Of a stretch of DNA of 64,000 nucleotides, positions 45,922-55,402 are shown piece by piece (positions within the stretch are counted from its first letter, which is position 1; every line of letters starts with the position of its first letter). The DNA comes from Pseudomonadales bacterium (GTDB lineage: Bacteria; Pseudomonadota; Gammaproteobacteria; Pseudomonadales; Azotimanducaceae): contig JAEPOO010000001.1 in NCBI GenBank assembly GCA_017642855.1, positions 2,271,469-2,335,468 of the forward strand. The letters are read 5' to 3'. The notes beneath the pieces were generated by a model that saw only the letters and a list, made by a program, of their open reading frames with translations, was not told where the DNA came from and searched no databases. Made by a program: the position numbers and the translations under genes.

Positions 45922-46207
45922 CGGGCAGTGTTCGAGATTCTGCCTCAGATGGATGGTGCCCGCGCCGAGCTCTGGACTCTCGCGAGATTCCTGCTGCGAG
46001 CGATCGGATATCCCGTCGTGGCAGACTAGAGGGCATGGACAGCCCGAAAGTCAGCGTTACAGGGATGTACTTGAGCGGTGCCGAGACGGGATATGCGATG
46101 CAAGCGAGCTGGCTGGCGCCGCCCGAAAGAGCCTCGCGAGAATTAGAACAATGGGATTGCGAAGCGCTGGCACGGCCTAACTTGGGCAAAATCTGGAACA
46201 CTGCCCG
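45922..46207. repeat. Imperfect inverted-repeat element in the rpsB/map divergent region
   Basis: The outer arms are 45922-45944 and 46185-46207: 23 bp each, 21 matching when one is reverse-complemented (both contain GGGCAGTGTT). Inner arms ATATCCCGTC (46008-46017) and GACGGGATAT (46085-46094) are perfect. A direct copy of GAGCCAAATC occurs at 45901 and 46213, just outside the arms. The 567-bp gap 45725-46291 otherwise holds only the rpsB leader and promoter signals. This looks like a dispersed palindromic or MITE-like element or a large cruciform, not a protein gene. Confidence 0.6.
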
Positions 46208-46252
46208 CGAAAGAGCCAAATCAGGCAAGAACATAATGTAGAGCACCAAATC

Positions 46253-46261
46253 TGCTATAGT
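46253..46261 (+). promoter_or_regulatory. Candidate extended -10 promoter for map
   Basis: TGCTATAGT fits an extended -10 element about 30 bp before the map start at 46292. No good -35 is seen, as extended -10 promoters permit. Confidence 0.35.
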
Positions 46262-46291
46262 GCGCTGCTCGCAATATCCAGCAACCATCGC

Positions 46292-47074
46292 ATGCCCATC
46301 GAAATTAAAGACGCGGACGCCATTGAGAAAATGCGCGCTGTGGGGGCGCTTGCCGCCGAACAGCTCGAAATGATCGAGGAATATGTACAGCCCGGAGTCA
46401 CCACCGGAGAGCTGGACCGGATCTGTCACGACTACACCGTGAACAAGCAGAACGCGATTCCCGCCCCGCTGAACTACAGAGGCTTCCCAAAATCCATCTG
46501 TACGTCGGTGAACCATGTCGTGTGCCACGGTATCCCGAGTGACGACAAAGTCCTGAAGAACGGCGATATCGTGAACATCGACGTGACGTTGATTAAAGAC
46601 GAGTACCACGGCGACACGAGCAAGACCTTCATCGTCGGCGAAGCCAACGTGATGGCAGACAGGCTGACCAAAACCTGTCAGGAGGCTATGTACCTCGGTA
46701 TTCAGGCCGTGAAACCCGGCGGACATCTGGGTGACATCGGTCACGTCATCCAACGGTTCGCGGAGAAGCAGCGATTTACCATCGTTAAAGAATATTGCGG
46801 GCACGGCATCGGTAAGGTCTTCCACGACGAACCACAGGTTTTGCACTATGGCAAAAAAGGTACGGGACCCGAGTTGAAACCCGGCATGACCTTCACCATT
46901 GAGCCCATGATCAATGCTGGAAAGGCAGCGGTAAAACTCCTGCCGGACCAGTGGACCGTCGTGACCAAGGACCACAAGTTGACGGCGCAGTGGGAACACA
47001 CGGTTCTTGTGACAGATACCGGGTACGAAATCCTCACCCATAGAAAGGACGACACCATCAAGAGGTGTACCTGA
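46292..47074 (+). CDS. map: Methionine aminopeptidase type I
   Basis: MetAP removes the initiator methionine from nascent proteins. The 260 residues contain all five metal ligands: Asp in VNIDVTLIKDEYHGD (two), His in EYCGHGIG, Glu in TFTIEPMI, and Glu in QWEHTVLV. The substrate His lies in SVNHVVCHGIP. The gene is divergent from rpsB and is followed at once by glnD, a common gammaproteobacterial order. Confidence 0.97.
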   Translation: MPIEIKDADAIEKMRAVGALAAEQLEMIEEYVQPGVTTGELDRICHDYTVNKQNAIPAPLNYRGFPKSICTSVNHVVCHGIPSDDKVLKNGDIVNIDVTLIKDEYHGDTSKTFIVGEANVMADRLTKTCQEAMYLGIQAVKPGGHLGDIGHVIQRFAEKQRFTIVKEYCGHGIGKVFHDEPQVLHYGKKGTGPELKPGMTFTIEPMINAGKAAVKLLPDQWTVVTKDHKLTAQWEHTVLVTDTGYEILTHRKDDTIKRCT

Positions 47075-47079
47075 GGGAC

Positions 47080-49761
47080 ATGCTGGATTCCATTCTCAGC
47101 CAGCTCGAATCCGATCTGGACAACAGCCCTCGAATTATTCCTGTCTTCAAAACCGCCCTCGCCGATGCCCGGGCATCGATCACGGAGCGTTTTAAGTCCA
47201 GTGAAGATACGCAGGTTCTCATTAACGAACACACCACATTCATGGATGGCGTCATGAATCTGGCGTGGAACCGATTTACCTGGGAAGAAAACCGTCGCGC
47301 CTGGCGCAAATCAAGAATTTCACTGATCGCGGTTGGCGGCTACGGTCGCATGGAGTTGTTGCCAAACTCAGATATCGATCTTCTTATCCTGTTAGAAAGA
47401 AACAGTCATGCGGCCCATCGCAACAACATCCAAAGCTTCACGACCCTGCTCTGGGATATCGGCCTCGAAGTTGGGCATAGCGTAAGATCTATCAAAGAAT
47501 GTCGTGCCCAGGCGGCTTCGGATGTCACCGTGTTAACGGCGATGATGGAATCTCGAACCATCATTGGAGATGACGAGCTACTCGACAAAATGCAGGCTCG
47601 AATCGCGCCTGCAAAAGTGTGGGCACCCAAAGCATTTTTCGTCGCAAAGCATAACGAGCAGAAAGAGCGTCACGAAAGCTCCGATCATACGGAGCTGTCA
47701 CTTGAACCAAACATCAAAACTTCACCCGGCGGTCTTCGTGACATACAAACGATTACCTGGGTCGCGAAGCGTCAGTACGGCACGGAAAAGTTTGCCGACC
47801 TGGCTGAACAAGGCATCCTGACCAACACAGAGAGTGCCGCGCTGACCCAGTGCCTGCAGGATCTGTGGAAGATCCGATTCGCATTACATATTCTCACCGA
47901 TCGAGACGAAAACAGACTGCTATTCGAACACCAGCAAGAACTTGCCAGACTGTTTGGCTACGAAGACGACGACCAGCTGGCAGTCGAACAATTCATGCAG
48001 CACTACTATCGAACAGCGCTGCGAGTGAACACCATCAACGAAACGATGATGCAGCATTTCGACGAAGTTATCGTTCAAGCAGGTTCCCGATTACAGGTTA
48101 AACCAGTCAATGACCGCTTTCGGCTGGTTAACAACCTGCTGGAGGTCACGAGTGATGATGTTTTCACAAAGTCACCTTCTTCACTGATCGAAATGTTTGT
48201 CATCATTGGTTCCGATGAAACCATTCAAGGTTTTCGCGCCTCAACAATTCGATTAGCACAGCGTCATGTTTTTCTGATCGATGATGAATTCAGAGCAGAC
48301 CCCAAGAACACCAAACTGTTTCTCGAACTACTTGGCTGCAACAACCATTTGTTCACTCAGCTTCGAAGAATGGGACGCTGGGGCATCCTCGGACGCTACC
48401 TGCCAGAGTTCGGCAGAGTCATCGGTCAAATGCAATTTGACCTGTTCCACATCTACACCGTGGACGCGCATACGCTTCAGGTGGTGCGTAACATGCGCCG
48501 TTTCCGTTACAAGAACAACACTCAGCAATTTCCAATTGCGGCCCATATTCACTCCCGATTACCCAAAATAGAGTTGCTCTACATTTCAGGGCTCTACCAC
48601 GATATCGCCAAAGGCATGGGCGGCGACCACTCGGAACTTGGCGTGGATATCGCACGCGCATTCTGTGAACGACACGGCCTGGCTACGTGGGATACCAACC
48701 TCGTTTGCTGGCTGGTGCAGAATCATCTACTGATGTCAGCAACCGCGCAGCGCAAAGACATTCAGGATCCTGAGGTGGTTCACGAGTTCGCTCGGGTCGT
48801 CGGCGAAAAAGTCAGATTGGACTATCTCTACGCATTGACGGTCGCGGACATGAACGCAACCAACCCCACGCTATGGAATGGTTGGCGCGCATCCCTACTG
48901 AACCAACTTTACTCGGAAACTAAAAAAGCACTGAGACATGGTCTGGAATCTCCCGTCGACAGAACAGAATATGTGGAAGACATTCGCCAGCAAGCCATCG
49001 AGAAACTGACTGCTCACGAATTTAAAGCGGAAAGAATCGCAGAGCTCTGGAACCAGGTAGATGAAGAGTACTTCCTGCTGGAACGAGTCAGTGACATCGT
49101 CTGGCACGCAGAAGCCATCCTTAACAGCAATGGAGAAGGCCCAGTCATTCTTGTGCAAGATGACATGTCGCGTCGCACTGATACCGGATTTACCCAAATC
49201 TTTGTTCATACAAGAAATCAAAAAGATCTGTTTGTCGCCATCGTCACAGCCATCGATCAATTAGGCCTTACCATTGTCGACGCACGAATCGCGACTTCAG
49301 CGGCAGACCTCACCTTCAATACATTTACCGTACTGGAAAGTAATGGCCAACCGGTGGGTGACAAGTCCTCTCGTATTGAAAAGATTATCTCCACCATTAC
49401 TCGAAACCTGGCGCAGAAAGAAGCCCGTCAGGTACAGGCGAGGCGCATGCCCAGCATGCTGAAACAATTCGCACACAAGACCCGGGTCAACGTAACCCAG
49501 GATGAAGAGCGTGGCGTCACGGCACTGGAGGTGATTTCAGCCGACCGACCGGGACTGCTTGCGGTGATTGCAGGCGTGTTAGCCGATTTCAATATCAATC
49601 TTGTGTCCGCAAAGATCACCACCCTCGGAGACAGAGTTGAAGACACGTTTTACGTGACCGATGAAGCCGGGCACCGCCTTGTGGATCAAGGTCATGTAGA
49701 GCGAGTGCAGAACGCCATCTGCATGGAACTGGATGAGCATGTCGAGAAGCTCGCGGTTTAG
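47080..49761 (+). CDS. glnD: Bifunctional PII uridylyltransferase/uridylyl-removing enzyme
   Basis: GlnD senses glutamine and adds or removes UMP on PII proteins, the top of nitrogen control. The 893 residues contain an N-terminal nucleotidyltransferase (VGGYGRMELLPNSDIDLLIL), an HD hydrolase domain (YISGLYHDIAKGMGGDHSELG) and two C-terminal ACT domains (the second with EVISADRPGLLAVIAGVL). ATG at 47080 behind GAGGG is preferred; an in-frame GTG at 47065 would overlap map. dapC follows after 2 bp. Confidence 0.95.
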   Translation: MLDSILSQLESDLDNSPRIIPVFKTALADARASITERFKSSEDTQVLINEHTTFMDGVMNLAWNRFTWEENRRAWRKSRISLIAVGGYGRMELLPNSDIDLLILLERNSHAAHRNNIQSFTTLLWDIGLEVGHSVRSIKECRAQAASDVTVLTAMMESRTIIGDDELLDKMQARIAPAKVWAPKAFFVAKHNEQKERHESSDHTELSLEPNIKTSPGGLRDIQTITWVAKRQYGTEKFADLAEQGILTNTESAALTQCLQDLWKIRFALHILTDRDENRLLFEHQQELARLFGYEDDDQLAVEQFMQHYYRTALRVNTINETMMQHFDEVIVQAGSRLQVKPVNDRFRLVNNLLEVTSDDVFTKSPSSLIEMFVIIGSDETIQGFRASTIRLAQRHVFLIDDEFRADPKNTKLFLELLGCNNHLFTQLRRMGRWGILGRYLPEFGRVIGQMQFDLFHIYTVDAHTLQVVRNMRRFRYKNNTQQFPIAAHIHSRLPKIELLYISGLYHDIAKGMGGDHSELGVDIARAFCERHGLATWDTNLVCWLVQNHLLMSATAQRKDIQDPEVVHEFARVVGEKVRLDYLYALTVADMNATNPTLWNGWRASLLNQLYSETKKALRHGLESPVDRTEYVEDIRQQAIEKLTAHEFKAERIAELWNQVDEEYFLLERVSDIVWHAEAILNSNGEGPVILVQDDMSRRTDTGFTQIFVHTRNQKDLFVAIVTAIDQLGLTIVDARIATSAADLTFNTFTVLESNGQPVGDKSSRIEKIISTITRNLAQKEARQVQARRMPSMLKQFAHKTRVNVTQDEERGVTALEVISADRPGLLAVIAGVLADFNINLVSAKITTLGDRVEDTFYVTDEAGHRLVDQGHVERVQNAICMELDEHVEKLAV

Positions 49762-49763
49762 AT

Positions 49764-50966
49764 ATGAATAAACAACTCGAGCGACTACATCCCTATCCGT
49801 TCCAGCGTTTCAATGCGCTGTTGGCATCGGTGGAGACTAAATCAAACGCACCTTTGATCGCCTGGTCCATGGGTGAGCCGAAACACCCGGCGGCACGCTT
49901 TCTTGTGGAGGCCTTGCAGGACGAAACATTGATAAGGCGGGGTCTCGGTACCTACCCGCCGACCAAAGGTCTTGAGCAACTTAGAGCAGCCATTGCTGAC
50001 TTCCTGAAACGTCGATACGGATTGCACCAGACACCGAATGCTGAAACTCAGGTTCTGCCGGTCACTGGTACCAGAGAAGCGTTGTTTGCTATCGCACAGG
50101 CAGTCGTCAGCGCCAACGAGGCTGGTCGCATTGTGATGCCAAATCCCTTCTACCAGATCTACGAAGGTGCTGCGATTCTGGCAGGCGCAGAACCACACTA
50201 CCTGAACTGCACCGAGGAGAATAACTTCCTGCCTGATTTTGCTGCCGTGCCTGCTGAGATCTGGGACCAGTGTGATTTGTTGTACTTGTGCACCCCCGGG
50301 AATCCTACCGGTGCGGTCATGAGCAATGAGCGCCTGCAGACCGTGATCCGACTTGCAGACAGACATGACTTTGTCATCGTGTCAGACGAGTGTTATTCAG
50401 AAATCTACTTCGATGAAAATGAACCTCCGGGGGGTCTTTTAGGTGCGGCCGACGCCATGGGTTGGCATGACTACCGAAATTGCATTGCGGTGAACTCACT
50501 ATCCAAGCGCTCCAACTTGCCCGGACTCCGGTCTGGTTATGTGGCTGGCGATGCAGCCATTCTTGAAAAGTTTCTGCTTTACCGCACCTACCATGGCTCC
50601 GCCATGCCGGTGCACCACCAGCTGGTTTCTGAACTTGCCTGGCAGGATGAGCAACACGTCATTGAAAATCGATCGCTATACCGAGAAAAGTTCAAAGCTG
50701 TTGCCAATATCCTGGAACCCGTCTGGCCGATGCAACAACCAGAGGCGGGTTTCTATTTCTGGGCACAAACCCCTACAAGGGATACGGACTTTGCGGTGCG
50801 CTTGATCGAACTGGCGAACGTCAAGGTTTTGCCCGGCAGCTTCCTGTCCAGAGACACTGATTCCGGGAACCCCGGAGAAAATCGGGTTCGCATGGCCCTG
50901 GTCGCCACCCTGGATGAGTGCGTGGAGGCTGCAGAGCGCATCGTTCAGGTCTGGGAACGCCTGTAG
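49764..50966 (+). CDS. dapC: Succinyldiaminopimelate transaminase
   Basis: A 400-residue class I aminotransferase. The PLP Lys is in NSLSKRSNLPGLRSGY, the cofactor Asp region is FVIVSDECYSEIYFD, and LCTPGNPTGAVMS is standard. The N-terminus MNKQLERLHPYPFQRFNALL is characteristic of the DapC group. It converts N-succinyl-2-amino-6-ketopimelate to succinyl-diaminopimelate. Gene order glnD-dapC-dapD-dapE supports the call and assembles three consecutive steps of the succinylase route to lysine and peptidoglycan. Confidence 0.93.
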   Translation: MNKQLERLHPYPFQRFNALLASVETKSNAPLIAWSMGEPKHPAARFLVEALQDETLIRRGLGTYPPTKGLEQLRAAIADFLKRRYGLHQTPNAETQVLPVTGTREALFAIAQAVVSANEAGRIVMPNPFYQIYEGAAILAGAEPHYLNCTEENNFLPDFAAVPAEIWDQCDLLYLCTPGNPTGAVMSNERLQTVIRLADRHDFVIVSDECYSEIYFDENEPPGGLLGAADAMGWHDYRNCIAVNSLSKRSNLPGLRSGYVAGDAAILEKFLLYRTYHGSAMPVHHQLVSELAWQDEQHVIENRSLYREKFKAVANILEPVWPMQQPEAGFYFWAQTPTRDTDFAVRLIELANVKVLPGSFLSRDTDSGNPGENRVRMALVATLDECVEAAERIVQVWERL

Positions 50967-50975
50967 AAAACCCCC

Positions 50976-50981
50976 TATAAT
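50976..50981 (+). promoter_or_regulatory. Candidate -10 for dapD
   Basis: A perfect TATAAT occurs 36 bp before the dapD start. The hexamer 17 bp upstream (GGGAAC) is a poor -35. A small GTGCG/CGCAC hairpin (50982-50995) follows. It may give dapDE expression independent of glnD-dapC. Confidence 0.4.
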
Positions 50982-51016
50982 GTGCGCCCTCGCACTTTAG
51001 ATATGACGGAAAACAC

Positions 51017-52033
51017 ATGTACGCGCTGGCATTTGGTATCGGTACCAGGAATCGAAAGGATGAATGGCTGGAGGTTTACTTCCCGCGGCCGGTATTTCGT
51101 CCCGAACAGACACTGGTTAATGAGATTGCAGAGGTCACCGGCTACGCCGGCGGCAATACCGACATCGACCTGGATCAGGCGACCGTCGCTCAACTTAGCG
51201 ACAAAATCTCCGATGCCGGCCAGAAAAGTCTGCTGACAATGATCACCGGTTCAACCAAACCTTTGGTGCTGACAATCCTGGAAACAGACTCTGAGCTACA
51301 GACGACACCAGAGACATACCTGAAGTTGCACCTGCTGTCTCACCGCTTTGTCGTGCCCAACGAACAGAATCTCGAAGGCATATATCCACTTCTGCCAAAC
51401 GTCGCCTGGACGGAACAGGGCGCTGTGGATCTCGATGAACTGGAAGAGCTTCAGATTGCTGCGCGACTCGAAGGTCGAGTACTCGAAGTGCAGGCCGTCG
51501 ACAAGTTTCCAAAGATGACCAACTATGTCGTGCCCTCAGGCGCACGAATTGCACACGCCGGTCGAGTACGGCTTGGTGCTTACGTCGGTGAAGGCACAAC
51601 TGTCATGCATGAAGGCTTCATCAACTTCAACGCCGGGGCGCTTGGACCCAATATGGTTGAAGGGCGAATTTCCCAGGGCGTGACAGTGGGTGGTGGTTCC
51701 GATCTGGGTGGCAGCGCTAGCACGGCAGGGACTCTGTCCGGTGGCGGTAACATTGTGATCACCATCGGTCAGGATTGCCTGATCAGTGCCAATGCCGGAA
51801 CCGGCATCCCTCTCGGAGATCGTTGCACCATCGAGGCTGGCCTGTACATCACACCGGGCACGGTTGTGCAGATTCTCGATGAAGAACGCAACGCCCTGCG
51901 ACTCGTTAAAGCGAGGGAACTGGCTGGCATGTCTGATTTGCTGTTCATCCGAAACTCGCAAAACGGCGTGGTTGAGTGCCGCACAAATCGCAAGGCCATC
52001 GAGCTGAACGCGACACTGCACCGGCACAACTAG
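51017..52033 (+). CDS. dapD: Tetrahydrodipicolinate N-succinyltransferase
   Basis: DapD succinylates tetrahydrodipicolinate with succinyl-CoA. The 338 residues belong to the longer DapD type (Pseudomonas/actinobacterial-like): an N-terminal mixed domain, then a left-handed beta helix (RIAHAGRVRLGAYVGEGTTV), and GGGSDLGGSASTAGTLSGGG. This differs from the 274-residue E. coli form. It sits directly before dapE. Confidence 0.93.
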   Translation: MYALAFGIGTRNRKDEWLEVYFPRPVFRPEQTLVNEIAEVTGYAGGNTDIDLDQATVAQLSDKISDAGQKSLLTMITGSTKPLVLTILETDSELQTTPETYLKLHLLSHRFVVPNEQNLEGIYPLLPNVAWTEQGAVDLDELEELQIAARLEGRVLEVQAVDKFPKMTNYVVPSGARIAHAGRVRLGAYVGEGTTVMHEGFINFNAGALGPNMVEGRISQGVTVGGGSDLGGSASTAGTLSGGGNIVITIGQDCLISANAGTGIPLGDRCTIEAGLYITPGTVVQILDEERNALRLVKARELAGMSDLLFIRNSQNGVVECRTNRKAIELNATLHRHN

Positions 52034-52035
52034 CG

Positions 52036-53181
52036 ATGTCGAATTACACCATCAAGACGATCGACCTGGCCCAGACGCTCATTCGTGAGCAGTCCGTATC
52101 ACCGGAAGACGGCAACTGCCAAACGATCATGGCAGACATTCTCGAGCGTCTCGGCTTTACGATCGAGCACATGCCCTTTGGGCCAGTGAGTAATCTCTGG
52201 GCCATTCGCCCGGGCAGTAGTGAAGGCCCCACACTATGTTTTGCCGGTCACACCGACGTCGTGCCATCCGGTCCCGAAGGTGCCTGGCAGATCCCCCCAT
52301 TTGATGCGGTGGTCGACGGTGACATGCTTCACGGTCGCGGCGCGGCGGATATGAAAGGTTCGCTCGCTGCCATGCTCTCAGCCTGCGAGCGATTCATCAC
52401 TGCAAACGAAAACTATGAAGGCAGCCTGGCCTTTCTTATTACCTCTGATGAAGAAGACGTTGCTACCGATGGCACCGTCAAAGTGATGGACGAGCTTGAT
52501 CGAAGGGGCACCAAAATCGATTACTGCGTGATCGGTGAACCTTCGAGCACCAAGATTGTCGGCGACGTCGTTCGCGTTGGCCGGAGAGGATCGTTGAACG
52601 GTTCACTTAAAGTACGCGGCGTCCAGGGACATGTGGCATACCCGGATAAGGCAAGAAACCCCATCCATGAATGCGGCGAAGTCATTGCCGAGTTGACAGA
52701 AACACATTGGGATCAGGGTAACGACTTTTTCCCTGCTACCTCTTTCCAGATTTCAAACATCAACGGAGGTGCCGGCGCAAACAATGTCATTCCTGGTGAG
52801 GTTGCCATTGAGTTTAACTTCCGATTCTCTACAGAGTCTTCGGAGGAATCCCTTCGCGCCAGAACCGAGCGGATCCTGGACAAACACTGCCAGGACTATG
52901 AGATCACCTGGAAACTCTCCGGACCGCCTTTTTTAACGCAGCAAGGCACACTCATCCCCGCCGTACAGGATGTACTCCGCGAAACCATGAAGGTAGAGAC
53001 TGAACTTTCAACTTCTGGCGGCACCTCAGACGGCCGGTTCATCGCCCCGAGAGGCGTTGAGGTCGTGGAACTGGGTCCCTGCAATGCAACTATTCACAAG
53101 GTCGATGAACAGGTTTCGGTTGAATCCCTGCATCAGCTGTCTGAAATCTACGAACAGCTTATGGGCAAACTGCTCAAATGA
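52036..53181 (+). CDS. dapE: Succinyl-diaminopimelate desuccinylase
   Basis: DapE hydrolyses succinyl-diaminopimelate to LL-diaminopimelate. The 381-residue di-zinc M20 peptidase has ligands in FAGHTDVVPSG, GRGAADMKGS, TSDEEDVATDGT and, near the end, GPCNATIHKVDE. The ATG at 52036, 2 bp after dapD, was chosen; an upstream in-frame ATG lies inside dapD. The next gene overlaps its stop by 4 bp. Confidence 0.96.
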   Translation: MSNYTIKTIDLAQTLIREQSVSPEDGNCQTIMADILERLGFTIEHMPFGPVSNLWAIRPGSSEGPTLCFAGHTDVVPSGPEGAWQIPPFDAVVDGDMLHGRGAADMKGSLAAMLSACERFITANENYEGSLAFLITSDEEDVATDGTVKVMDELDRRGTKIDYCVIGEPSSTKIVGDVVRVGRRGSLNGSLKVRGVQGHVAYPDKARNPIHECGEVIAELTETHWDQGNDFFPATSFQISNINGGAGANNVIPGEVAIEFNFRFSTESSEESLRARTERILDKHCQDYEITWKLSGPPFLTQQGTLIPAVQDVLRETMKVETELSTSGGTSDGRFIAPRGVEVVELGPCNATIHKVDEQVSVESLHQLSEIYEQLMGKLLK

Positions 53182-53558
53182 TAGAACGCCACCCGGACAT
53201 TGAGATCTACATCAAACGGGTACCACTGGAAGACCTTACCCAGTGGCTGGAACGAAGATTCGAGGTCAGTGACAGAAAGGACATTGGTGAAACGCTGAAA
53301 CTGAGCATGACCTTCGAGGGTGCCCCGCTCACCTGCACGGTTTTCGAGAACGCCGCCAAAGGTGGTTACACATCCATCAGCTTCGAGCCAAACAATACAC
53401 CCTGGGATGATGACGAGGCTTGCGCGAATGAAGCCTACGAGCTGTTTCAGCTAGAGGTTCGATGTATCACAGGAGGCTGGACCACCAATGCACCCGTCGA
53501 AGGTGGCTGGTATCGTTTTACAAAAGATGGTCGCAGCGTCGTTAACTGGCTGACATGA
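53178..53558 (+). CDS. Hypothetical protein between dapE and gspN
   Basis: A 126-residue acidic soluble protein, not recognised. It has no signal peptide or membrane segment. Visible features are a VPLEDLTQWLERRFEV helix near the start, five Trp residues in all, and a closing GGWYRFTKDGRSVVNWL. The ATG overlaps the dapE stop and its own stop overlaps gspN (ATGA on both sides), so it is clearly translated as part of this operon. A conserved housekeeping-linked function is likely but unknown. Confidence 0.8.
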   Translation: MIERHPDIEIYIKRVPLEDLTQWLERRFEVSDRKDIGETLKLSMTFEGAPLTCTVFENAAKGGYTSISFEPNNTPWDDDEACANEAYELFQLEVRCITGGWTTNAPVEGGWYRFTKDGRSVVNWLT

Positions 53559-54295
53559 GCAAGTTCCTTTACGTCATCGCGGGTATCGTTACCTTTCTTG
53601 CTTTTATTCTGGTGATGGCGCCAGCTAGCCTCCTGGTTGCCGCAGTAGAGGATCAACTTAAAGCAGTCCCGGATCTAAAAGTTGGCCACATCAGTGGCCG
53701 TGTCTGGTCCGGTTCCGCACAGATCCAGTATCAGCAGTTTCCGACAACGGTGACCTGGGATCTTTCGGCTCTGTCATTGCTTGTCGGTCGTTTATCCGCT
53801 GACGTCGAACTCCGCGAACAGGGGCTTGATGCCAGTTTTCATCTTTCCGTGAGTGGCAATGAAGGTACCATCAGAGATGCCAAGGCAGTCGTAGACGCTC
53901 GCTACATCAACCGGATATCCGTTGGCTATGGGCTAGATCTATCCGGGCAGTTCAACCTGTCTGAGGCTAACGTGTCATTCGCCAACCAATGGATCACCAC
54001 CGCTGTGGGAAATCTCGATTGGCCTGGGGGGATTGTTCACATCGAGACACCACAACAATTGTACAGCGTCGATCTACCACCCCTTAACGGCGATTTGTTC
54101 ATGCATGAGGACAATCTGAGACTTGCTGTTCAAGGATCCGGTGAGAGAATGCTTGATCTGACGCTGAAAAGAACAGGTTGGGTGGCGGCGGCTGTCAGCT
54201 ACGCTTTCATGGATCTCGCTGGACTGCCGCTTCCTGGTTCCGTCAGCGCCAGCCCCGAGGAACCAGCTGTCTTACTGGAAGAAAAGATTCTCTGA
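53555..54295 (+). CDS. gspN: Type II secretion system protein N
   Basis: GspN is an inner-membrane protein of some type II secretion systems with a large periplasmic part; its role is accessory. The 246 residues begin with one transmembrane helix (FLYVIAGIVTFLAFILVMAPASLL), then ISGRVWSGSAQIQYQ, a pattern typical of GspN, and a beta-rich remainder. gspC follows after 94 bp and gspD after that, supporting the assignment. Confidence 0.8.
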   Translation: MSKFLYVIAGIVTFLAFILVMAPASLLVAAVEDQLKAVPDLKVGHISGRVWSGSAQIQYQQFPTTVTWDLSALSLLVGRLSADVELREQGLDASFHLSVSGNEGTIRDAKAVVDARYINRISVGYGLDLSGQFNLSEANVSFANQWITTAVGNLDWPGGIVHIETPQQLYSVDLPPLNGDLFMHEDNLRLAVQGSGERMLDLTLKRTGWVAAAVSYAFMDLAGLPLPGSVSASPEEPAVLLEEKIL

Positions 54296-54389
54296 GGTAT
54301 TAATCTTCAGTTAATGGTTCTCTGTTTAACCTGTAACATACCCGAAGCCATAAAAGTAGCGACAAGATTCAGCACAACCAGGTAAACCG

Positions 54390-55346
54390 TTGAACCAAAT
54401 CACCGAACTATTTACTGAGCACAACCGCAAGATTGCCACCGGCATCAGCGTTGTGTTGGTGGTCATCATGAGTCTTTCAGTGGCAAATACTGTGCTTTTC
54501 GTGATGGAAAACATGAATCCACCGAGTGTCATTCCCATCAGCTCACCAGCAACTCAAAACGAATCCAGCAACCGGACCTTTAAGGTGTCCAATATGGAGC
54601 TGTTCGGGAAAGCAGAAGAACGAGGCACGGTTCAGGAGGTCATTGATGCTCCCGAGACAAAACTCAATCTCGAACTTCAGGGTGTTTTCATTGCTGAGGA
54701 TGACTCCCGTTCCGCAGCTATCGTAGGCACCAAGAAAAAAGCTGGCGAGCTTTATGAAATCGGTGACAAGCTGCCGGGTAACGCAGAACTGGCCGCGGTC
54801 TTTGAAGATCACGTACTGCTGAGGCGCGGTGCACGTATGGAAAAACTGCTGTTCTCTGATAACAAATTCAGAACCGTAGTCGCAGACAATGCCAATACTT
54901 CCAGTTCTACACAGTCAAAACCGGCTGGGGTGCCTGACGCCAAGAAGGCAGATCTGCAGCGTATTCGGGATCGATTACGCAACAATCGTCCTGCTAACGG
55001 AGAGCTGGAATCTCAATCCGATCCGTCGTCCGCAACCAGAACCAAGCTTACCGAATACAGAGACAAATTAAGGAACGACCCACAGGGCGCGCTCGGTGAG
55101 CTTGGTGTCACGCCGGTGTCAGACGGTGACGCTCAGGGTTATCGTATCGGCAGTGAGGCCCAAAGCACCATCAAGCAGGCAGGATTACAGCCGGGTGATA
55201 TTGTCCTGTCTATAAACGGCCGACCGGTAGGTGTCGCCACCAACGATTCCGCCCTCATGGATCAGGTCATGGCGTCTTCACGTGTACGGGTTGAGGTCCA
55301 AAGAGGCAGTCGTCGCTTTTTCCTTACCGTGCCAGTACCGAAATAA
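54390..55346 (+). CDS. gspC: Type II secretion system protein C
   Basis: GspC links the inner-membrane platform to the secretin. The 318 residues have a short cytoplasmic start, one membrane helix (ISVVLVVIMSLSVANTVLF), an HR domain (KLNLELQGVFIAEDDSRSAA) and a C-terminal PDZ domain (IKQAGLQPGDIVLSINGRPV). About 90 residues of charged linker separate HR and PDZ. The start is a TTG behind CCAGG at normal spacing. It is 56 bp upstream of gspD. Confidence 0.9.
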   Translation: MNQITELFTEHNRKIATGISVVLVVIMSLSVANTVLFVMENMNPPSVIPISSPATQNESSNRTFKVSNMELFGKAEERGTVQEVIDAPETKLNLELQGVFIAEDDSRSAAIVGTKKKAGELYEIGDKLPGNAELAAVFEDHVLLRRGARMEKLLFSDNKFRTVVADNANTSSSTQSKPAGVPDAKKADLQRIRDRLRNNRPANGELESQSDPSSATRTKLTEYRDKLRNDPQGALGELGVTPVSDGDAQGYRIGSEAQSTIKQAGLQPGDIVLSINGRPVGVATNDSALMDQVMASSRVRVEVQRGSRRFFLTVPVPK

Positions 55347-55402
55347 ACTGGGATTGCGGAAGTCAGTCGCATATCATCGACGCATAGTGAGATTTCTACT
55401 TC

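Noticed and set aside
45882..46241. 119-codon plus-strand frame between rpsB and map
   Set aside because: It begins just upstream of the inverted-repeat element and spans the whole of it, has no ribosome site, and its ends reflect the repeat arms; treated as non-coding.
45875..47041. Long minus-strand open frame opposite map and the intergenic region
   Set aside because: It is antisense to map, which has all catalytic motifs, and its other end runs through the inverted-repeat element; composition is that of a shadow frame.
47065..47079. GTG start extending glnD into map
   Set aside because: Its ribosome site would overlap the codon itself; the ATG at 47080 fits better.
51976..52035. Upstream ATG extending dapE by 20 residues
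   Set aside because: It lies inside dapD and the added residues are not part of the DapE fold.
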